Below are positions 5,918 to 10,234 of a stretch of DNA of 10,234 nucleotides, piece by piece. Numbering within the stretch: the first letter of the stretch is position 1; every line of letters begins with the position of its first letter. The position numbers and the translations under genes are program-made. This DNA is from Oscillospiraceae bacterium UBA4632 (GTDB lineage: Bacteria; Bacillota; Clostridia; Oscillospirales; Oscillospiraceae), in NCBI GenBank assembly GCA_002405995.1, contig DHMW01000016.1, forward strand, positions 17,184 to 27,417. Direction: 5' to 3'. Under the pieces are notes generated by a model. The model made no database searches, was not told the DNA's origin, and worked only from the letters and a program-made list of their open reading frames with translations.

Positions 5918-8215
5918 GCAAAAAAGCATCTGGTGATCGTCGAGTCTCCGGCGAAGGCGAAAACCATCGGAAAATACCTGGGTAAGGACTATGAGGTCAG
6001 AGCCAGCATGGGCCACCTGCGCGACCTGCCCAAAAGCAAGCTCGGCGTGGATGTCGAGCACGATTTTGAACCGGTCTACCAGCCCATCCGCGGCAAGGAG
6101 GAGCTGATCGGCGAGCTGAAAAAGGCCGCCAAGGGCAGCGACACCGTCTATCTTGCAACGGACCCCGACCGCGAGGGCGAGGCGATCTCCTGGCATCTCA
6201 AGGCGCTCCTTGACCTTGACGATGCCCGGGCCAGGCGCGTCACCTTCAACGAGATCACGAAAAAAGTCGTGACCGAGAGTATTCAGCGCCCCCGCGCCAT
6301 CGATCAGGATCTGGTCGATGCGCAGCAGGCGCGCCGCGTGCTCGACCGCATTGTGGGCTACGAGCTCAGCCCGCTTTTGTGGAAGAAGGTCCGCCGCGGT
6401 CTTTCCGCCGGCCGCGTGCAGTCCGTCGCCGTGCGCATGGTCGATGACCGCGAGAAGGAGATCACCGCCTTTGTCCCGCAGGAATACTGGTCGCTCGACG
6501 CTGACCTCACCGACGAAGCATCGCACAGGACCTTTGAAGCGCACTATTACGGAAAAGACGGCAAAAAGGTCGAACCGGTCTCGGGCGAGCAGGTGGACGG
6601 CATCATCGCCGAGATCGGCGGCACGCCCTTTACCGTGACGAACATCAAGCGCGCGGACAAGCAGCGCTCTCCCTCGCTGCCGTTTACGACCTCCACCTTA
6701 CAGCAGGAGGCATCGCGCAAGCTCAACATGACGCCGCGCCGCGCCATGGCGATCGCCCAGCAGCTCTACGAGGGCGTGGACATCACGGGCGAGGGCACGG
6801 TAGGTCTCATCACCTATATGCGTACCGACTCGCTGCGTATCTCCGAAGAGGCCATCGCCGCGGCGAAGACGTTTATTTTAGGCCGCTACGGACAGAGCTA
6901 CTATCCCAAGACCGCCCGCCGCTATAAGGCGAAGGCGGGCGCGCAGGACGCGCACGAGGCGATCCGCCCCTCGAACGTCGAGCTGACGCCCGAGCGCGTC
7001 AAGGGCGACCTCACGGGCGAGCAGTACCGCCTCTACCGCCTGATCTGGAGCCGTTTCCTCGCCTCCCAGATGGCGAACGCCGTGTACGACAGCATCAGCG
7101 TTCAGATCATGGCGGGCGGGCACGAATTCCACGCCAGCGCCAGCAACCTGAAATTCTCCGGCTATACCGCCGTTTACGAGGAATCCCGCGATGACGACAA
7201 GGAGGAGCAGGAGGATTCCCTTCCGCCGCTGACCGAGGGGCAGAGCCTGACGCTCAAGCGCTTCACCCCCGCCCAGCACTTTACCCAGCCGCCACTTCGC
7301 TACACGGACGCGACGCTCATCCGCGCCATGGAGCAGAACGGCATCGGCCGCCCCTCGACCTACGCGCCGACGGTCTCGACGATCTTGGACCGCGAGTATG
7401 TCGTCAAGGACGGCAAGTACCTGCGTCCCACGCCGCTCGGCGAGGTGGTGACGGGGCTTATGGAGGAGCGCTTCCCCGACATCGTGGATATGAAATTCAC
7501 CGCCCGCATGGAGGAAAAGCTCGATACCGTCGAGGAGGGCAAGACCGCGTGGAAGGATGTCATCCGCGGCTTTTACGGCGATTTTGAGCGGGACCTTAAA
7601 AACGCCGAGGAGGCGCTCGAGGGCGTGCGCCTCAAGGTGCCCGACGAGGTGAGCGAGGAGAAGTGCGACGTCTGCGGGCGGAATCTCGTCGTCAAGAGCG
7701 GGCGCTTCGGCCGCTTTCTCGCCTGCCCGGGCTACCCCGAGTGCACGTTCACAAAGCCCCTCGTCGTCGTCATGCCCGGCCGCTGCCCCAAGTGCGGTGG
7801 GCGGCTGATGAAGCGCACCGGCGTGAGCAAAAAGACGAACAAGCAGTACACATATTACGCCTGCGAGTTTTCCGCCGGCAGCGGTCCCGAGAAGAAGTGC
7901 GACTTTATGACCTGGGATGTGCCCACGAAGGACGACTGCCCCGCGTGCGGGCAGACGATGTTCAAAAAAGCGGGCAAGGGCTTCAAGCGTCCGTACTGCA
8001 TCAATCCCGCGTGTTCGCGCTTTGTGCCCGAGGACCGGCGCGGCTACGTGAAAAAGAAGACTGATGAGACCGCGGAAGAGGGCACGGAGACTGCCGCGAC
8101 CGCCGAGGCGGCGGAGACCGCGGTGAAAAAGACTGCGACCACGAAAAAGGCGGCCGTGAAGAAGACGACCGCCAAGTCCACGGCCAAGAAGGCCGCGAAG
8201 AAAGAAGAGGACTGA
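5915..8215 (+). CDS. topA: DNA topoisomerase I (type IA)
   Basis: A 766-residue enzyme that relaxes negative supercoils by cutting and rejoining one DNA strand through a 5'-phosphotyrosine. The TOPRIM domain occupies about residues 4-115, with catalytic E10 (IVESPAKA) and the metal-binding D83, D85 and E87 (TDPDREGE). The nucleophile is Y301 in the ITYMRTDSLRIS motif. Three four-cysteine zinc ribbons follow: C584/C587/C605/C610, C624/C627/C650/C662 and C675/C678/C695/C700. The last 54 residues (713-766) form a low-complexity tail, first acidic (TDETAEEGTETAATAEAAET) then rich in KKA/KKT repeats. This makes the protein longer than the roughly 690-residue Bacillus enzyme. The lysine tail probably adds non-specific DNA contacts (inference). 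The stop overlaps the trmFO start by one base (TGATG). Confidence 0.97.
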   Translation: MAKKHLVIVESPAKAKTIGKYLGKDYEVRASMGHLRDLPKSKLGVDVEHDFEPVYQPIRGKEELIGELKKAAKGSDTVYLATDPDREGEAISWHLKALLDLDDARARRVTFNEITKKVVTESIQRPRAIDQDLVDAQQARRVLDRIVGYELSPLLWKKVRRGLSAGRVQSVAVRMVDDREKEITAFVPQEYWSLDADLTDEASHRTFEAHYYGKDGKKVEPVSGEQVDGIIAEIGGTPFTVTNIKRADKQRSPSLPFTTSTLQQEASRKLNMTPRRAMAIAQQLYEGVDITGEGTVGLITYMRTDSLRISEEAIAAAKTFILGRYGQSYYPKTARRYKAKAGAQDAHEAIRPSNVELTPERVKGDLTGEQYRLYRLIWSRFLASQMANAVYDSISVQIMAGGHEFHASASNLKFSGYTAVYEESRDDDKEEQEDSLPPLTEGQSLTLKRFTPAQHFTQPPLRYTDATLIRAMEQNGIGRPSTYAPTVSTILDREYVVKDGKYLRPTPLGEVVTGLMEERFPDIVDMKFTARMEEKLDTVEEGKTAWKDVIRGFYGDFERDLKNAEEALEGVRLKVPDEVSEEKCDVCGRNLVVKSGRFGRFLACPGYPECTFTKPLVVVMPGRCPKCGGRLMKRTGVSKKTNKQYTYYACEFSAGSGPEKKCDFMTWDVPTKDDCPACGQTMFKKAGKGFKRPYCINPACSRFVPEDRRGYVKKKTDETAEEGTETAATAEAAETAVKKTATTKKAAVKKTTAKSTAKKAAKKEED

Positions 8216-9546
8216 TGCAAGTAACTGTGATCGGCGCCGGTCTTGCCGGCTGCGAGGCTGCCTGGCAGCTCGCGCAGCGCGGCATCGCCGTAACGCTGTA
8301 TGAAATGAAGCCCGAAAAGACCACCCCCGCACACCACACGGCGGATTTTGCCGAGCTGTGCTGCTCCAACTCCCTGCGCTCCGACCAGCTTGAAAACGCG
8401 GTCGGGCTTCTCAAGGAGGAGCTGCGTCGGCTTGGTTCGCTCATCATGGCGTGCGCGGACGCGACGCGCGTGGAGGCGGGCGGCGCGCTGGCAGTGGACC
8501 GCTGCGGCTTTTCAAGGCTCGTGACGGAGAGGATCCGCTCGCACCCCGGCATCACGGTCGTTTCCGGCGAGGTGACGGCCATCCCCGAGGGGAATGTCGT
8601 GATCGCCTCGGGCCCGCTGACGAGCGACGCGCTTGCCGCCGCCATCGCCGGGAGGATCGGCGGCGGGCGCACGCTGAACTTTTTCGACGCCGCCGCCCCG
8701 CTCGTGACGTTTGAGAGCATCGATATGGATTCGGCGTTTTTTGCCTCGCGATACGACAAGGGCACGGCGGACTACATCAACTGCCCGATGACGGAGCAGG
8801 AGTACGACGAGTTCTGGCAGGCGCTCACGACCGCCGAGGAAGCGCCGGTGCACGGCTTTGAGGATAAGCGCGTCTTTGAGGGCTGCATGCCTGTCGAGGT
8901 CATGGCGCGCCGCGGGCACGACACGCTCTGCTACGGTCCGCTCAAGCCGCGCGGCCTGCGCGACCCAAGGACCGGAAAAGAGCCCTATGCCGTCGTGCAG
9001 CTTCGGCGCGACAATGCGCAGGGCAGCGTTTATAACCTTGTCGGCTTCCAGACGCATCTGCGCTTTCCCGAGCAGAAGCGTGTGTTTTCGATGATCCCCG
9101 CGCTGAAGAACGCGGACTTTGTGCGCTACGGCGTGATGCACCGCAACACCTACCTCCGCTCGCCGGGGCTGCTGGACCGCTATTACCGCCTGATATCCGA
9201 TGAGCGCATTGCCTTCGCCGGTCAGATGACCGGCGTGGAGGGCTACATCGAGTCCGCCGCCTCCGGCTTCCTTGCCGGTGTGGAGCTTGCAAGAAGGCTC
9301 GAGGGCCGGGCGCCGCTCGACCTCCCGCGCGAGACGGCCATCGGCGCGCTGGGACTCTACATCAGCGACACCACCGTTTCGGACTTTCAGCCGATGAATG
9401 TGAATTTCGGCATTATGCCGCCGCTGGGCCATCGTGTCAAGGGCGGCAAGCGGGCAAAGAACGCGCTTCTGGCTGAGCGTGCGCTTGCGCACATCGGCGC
9501 GCTGCGCGAGGAAGCATTGAGCGACGTGAAAGGAGCGAACGCATGA
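8215..9546 (+). CDS. trmFO: Methylenetetrahydrofolate–tRNA (uracil-54-C5)-methyltransferase, FADH2-oxidising
   Basis: A 443-residue flavoprotein that makes the m5U54 (ribothymidine) of tRNA T-loops, using methylenetetrahydrofolate as carbon donor and FADH2 as reductant, in place of the SAM-dependent TrmA. The FAD-binding GAGLAG motif is at residues 7-12 with the acidic end of the second strand at E30. Family signatures include ELCCSNSLRSD (47-57, C50 at the place of Bacillus C53), FEGCMPVEVMARRG (221-234, C224 at the place of the catalytic C226), YGPLKPRGLRDP (240-251), QLRRDN (262-267), FAGQMTGVEGYIESAASG (334-351) and the C-terminal FQPMNVNFGIMPPL. The start ATG overlaps the topA stop, with AAGAGG four bases upstream inside topA, so translation is probably coupled. 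Length matches the family (about 435-440). Confidence 0.97.
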   Translation: MQVTVIGAGLAGCEAAWQLAQRGIAVTLYEMKPEKTTPAHHTADFAELCCSNSLRSDQLENAVGLLKEELRRLGSLIMACADATRVEAGGALAVDRCGFSRLVTERIRSHPGITVVSGEVTAIPEGNVVIASGPLTSDALAAAIAGRIGGGRTLNFFDAAAPLVTFESIDMDSAFFASRYDKGTADYINCPMTEQEYDEFWQALTTAEEAPVHGFEDKRVFEGCMPVEVMARRGHDTLCYGPLKPRGLRDPRTGKEPYAVVQLRRDNAQGSVYNLVGFQTHLRFPEQKRVFSMIPALKNADFVRYGVMHRNTYLRSPGLLDRYYRLISDERIAFAGQMTGVEGYIESAASGFLAGVELARRLEGRAPLDLPRETAIGALGLYISDTTVSDFQPMNVNFGIMPPLGHRVKGGKRAKNALLAERALAHIGALREEALSDVKGANA

Positions 9547-10234
9547 AGATCATTGTTGACGCGATGGGCGGCGACTTCGCCCCCCTGGCCCCCGTGAAAG
9601 GCGCGCTGATGGCGCACGAGAAATACGGCGCGGACATCATCCTCGCCGGCCGGAGGGCGGATATCCTGAAGGCAGCGCAGCAGTGCGGCTGCAAGGCGCT
9701 GCCCGCGGGCGTGGAGATCGCGGACGCGTCCGAGGTCGTTGAGATCTGCGACGATCCCGCCACCGCCTTCAAGCAGAAGAAGGATTCCTCCCTCACCGTG
9801 GGGCTCACCCTGCTGCGCGACGGCAGGGCGGACGGCTTTGTCTGCGCGGGCAGCACGGGCGCGCTGCTTGCGGGCGCGACGCTTCTCGTCAAGCGCATCC
9901 GCGGCCTTCGCCGCGCGGCGCTCGCGCCTACCATCCCCACGGCGAAGGGCAAGGCGGTGCTCATCGACTGCGGCGCAAACGCCGAATGCACCGTGGAGTA
10001 TCTGCTGCAATTCGCCTATCTCGGCAGCTACTATGCGCACAAGGTGCTCGGCATCGAAAACCCGCGCGTCGCCCTTCTGAACATCGGCGCGGAGGAGAGC
10101 AAGGGCGACGAGCTGCGCCGCGAAGCCTATCGGAAGCTCAAGGAGACCGGCGAGGCAGGACACCTCAATTTCATCGGCAACATCGAGGCAAAGGAAGCGA
10201 TGCTCGGCGAATGCGACGTCATCGTCGCCGACGG
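9543..10234 (+). CDS. plsX: Phosphate acyltransferase PlsX, 5' part (runs off right edge)
   Basis: The first 230 codons (of about 330 in the family) are present. PlsX converts acyl-ACP to acyl-phosphate, the acyl donor that PlsY uses to acylate glycerol-3-phosphate, so it commits fatty acids to membrane phospholipid. Diagnostic stretches are the N-terminal MKIIVDAMGGDFAP (1-14), AGSTGALLAGATL (about 107-119), LAPTIPT, VLIDCGANAE (about 140-149), VALLNIGAEESKGDELRR (about 178-195) and LNFIGNIEAKE (about 210-220). The ATG at 9543 overlaps the trmFO stop (ATGA) and has AAAGGAG seven bases upstream, so translation is coupled yet has its own site. In relatives plsX is often followed by acpP and rnc, which would lie beyond the window. 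Confidence 0.96.
   Translation, partial: MKIIVDAMGGDFAPLAPVKGALMAHEKYGADIILAGRRADILKAAQQCGCKALPAGVEIADASEVVEICDDPATAFKQKKDSSLTVGLTLLRDGRADGFVCAGSTGALLAGATLLVKRIRGLRRAALAPTIPTAKGKAVLIDCGANAECTVEYLLQFAYLGSYYAHKVLGIENPRVALLNIGAEESKGDELRREAYRKLKETGEAGHLNFIGNIEAKEAMLGECDVIVAD

Noticed and set aside
1..10234. Search for a CRISPR array, tRNA, rRNA, insertion sequence, prophage or defence genes
   Set aside because: No direct-repeat array, cloverleaf, rRNA segment, transposase, integrase or phage gene was seen; the coding space is filled by core genes.

Overview
The window is a compact, GC-rich stretch of a bacterial chromosome. The organism is most likely a Gram-positive Firmicute of class Clostridia, with the Oscillospiraceae and relatives as my best guess. 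The evidence is: AGGAGG-type ribosome binding sites before most genes; a folate/FAD-dependent tRNA methyltransferase (TrmFO) rather than TrmA; the PlsX route of phospholipid synthesis; a DprA–TopA–TrmFO order known from Firmicutes; and a strong G/C bias at third codon positions. The taxon is inference from content, not from a marker gene.

Layout. Positions 1-239 (minus) hold the 5' part of a small DUF5662-like gene that runs off the left edge, with its promoter and a structured leader out to about 360. Positions 360-677 have no credible gene. They contain several strong inverted repeats, including a 14-bp perfect GC stem, and end in a 34-bp perfect palindrome that is the terminator of the peptidase operon. 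Positions 678-3730 (minus) carry two peptidases, pepT then an aminopeptidase P, as a two-gene operon with its own promoter. Positions 3731-3910 are a divergent promoter region. From 3911 to the right edge (plus) runs a tightly packed housekeeping operon: a SpoU/TrmH-family RNA 2'-O-methyltransferase, dprA, topA, trmFO and the first 230 codons of plsX. Spacing there is 25 bp or less, and trmFO and plsX overlap the preceding stop codons.

How the genes fit together. The two minus-strand peptidases both act late in peptide breakdown: PepT releases the N-terminal residue of tripeptides, and aminopeptidase P handles N-termini followed by proline. The plus-strand operon links nucleic-acid maintenance (DNA uptake/recombination, supercoil relaxation), RNA modification (rRNA or tRNA 2'-O-methylation, tRNA m5U54) and the start of phospholipid synthesis. 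This looks like a growth-linked housekeeping cluster rather than one pathway.

I found no prophage, insertion sequence, CRISPR array, tRNA, rRNA or defence system. All recognised enzymes have their key residues and near-family lengths, so the window is mostly ordinary core genome. The least explained parts are the hairpin-rich gap at 360-677, the two-hairpin leader of the DUF5662-like gene, the stacked promoter elements at 3846-3892 and the charged tail of TopA.
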